Part shown: in pieces, positions 59,594-59,752 of the stretch
How the letters are laid out: each line of letters starts with the position of its first letter
Numbering within the stretch: position 1 is the stretch's first letter
DNA from: Malikia sp.
GTDB lineage: Bacteria > Pseudomonadota > Gammaproteobacteria > Burkholderiales > Burkholderiaceae_C
Assembly: GCF_028687635.1 (NCBI RefSeq)
Contig: NZ_JAQTZS010000015.1
Coordinates: 1-59,752, forward strand
Direction of reading: 5' to 3'
DNA length: 59,752 nucleotides
Notes under the pieces: model-generated
The model's input: the letters and a program-made list of their open reading frames with translations, nothing else
Databases searched by the model: none
What the model was told of the DNA's origin: nothing
Made by a program: the position numbers and the translations under genes

Positions 59594-59700
59594 TATCCCG
59601 AATGCCACTCCGCACGGGAAATAGGCAGGGCGATTGCGCTATGTAGCCCGGGAATGATCTGAGACTGGGCTATTGAGCTGGCCGGGTGGATACTGAAGGC

Positions 59701-59752
59701 ATGCTTGCCAACCCCCAGACCTACTTCGCCGAGTTGCCCGACCCCAGGAGGC
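59701..59752 (+). CDS. ISAs1-family transposase, first 17 codons (cut by the window edge)
   Basis: The ATG at 59701 begins a frame reading M-L-A-N-P-Q-T-Y-F-A-E-L-P-D-P-R-R up to the edge. F-x-x-L-P-D-P-R is the characteristic opening of the DDE_Tnp_1-associated domain of ISAs1 (H-repeat) transposases. The left end of the element must lie in the 107 bp between 59594 and 59700. Only a fragment is visible, so the call is moderate. Confidence 0.55.
   Translation, partial: MLANPQTYFAELPDPRR

Overview
The window is a high-GC chromosomal segment of a betaproteobacterium, most likely order Burkholderiales (Comamonadaceae-like). The evidence is the gene content and order: mnmG-rsmG-parA-hydrolase-parB, an lpxL start, GTP-type PEP carboxykinase, class Ia ribonucleotide reductase and a NorR/flavohaemoglobin pair. 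Eleven parS-like 16-mers between 25.8 and 58.0 kb, together with the mnmG-rsmG-par cluster, place the window in the origin-proximal domain. No dnaA, rRNA or CRISPR array is present. The only tRNA seen is initiator tRNA-fMet.

Layout. 1-1.3 kb: 5' part of pckG with a terminator-like hairpin in its leader. 1.4-3.5 kb: an EamA transporter gene split by an IS200/IS605-type element that carries only tnpB. 3.5-4.3 kb: an 83-bp imperfect direct repeat bracketing a DUF1810 gene. 4.3-12.5 kb: a complete type I Zorya anti-phage system (zorABCD) of visibly lower GC, followed by an AT-rich orphan gene (12.7-13.3 kb). 13.4-25 kb: housekeeping genes (recQ, corA-like, hemB, a CDF transporter, a pyruvyl transferase, glcB with a divergent lysR, vanZ, a cobalamin adenosyltransferase, a META-domain protein). 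25.1-30.3 kb: the parB/parA/rsmG/mnmG operon. 31.5-35.1 kb: a PaeR7I/XhoI-type restriction-modification locus. Its methyltransferase is intact, but its endonuclease gene is broken by a second, unrelated tnpB element.

35.2-60 kb: a very large BvgS-like hybrid histidine kinase, an exported endonuclease, a Mn exporter under a yybP-ykoY riboswitch, tRNA-fMet, nrdAB preceded by a possible leader peptide, and leuE. Then a convergent hmp-HPP operon with a sigma-54 promoter and three NorR boxes next to norR, followed by mobB, an FMN-dependent hydroxyacid dehydrogenase, a UbiB-family kinase, two yceI genes with a cytochrome b561, lpxL, and the first codons of an ISAs1-like transposase at the right edge.

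The most noteworthy signals are the Zorya island with its unusual edge and an AT-rich passenger gene; two different TnpB elements that each broke a gene (one can be reconstructed in frame, the other left an orphan methyltransferase); a dense parS cluster with one site embedded in an insertion inside parB; and a well-defined NorR/sigma-54 circuit linking flavohaemoglobin to an HPP membrane protein. I found no convincing wholly new multi-gene system. The best candidate for new biology is the 12.7-13.3 kb gene behind zorD.
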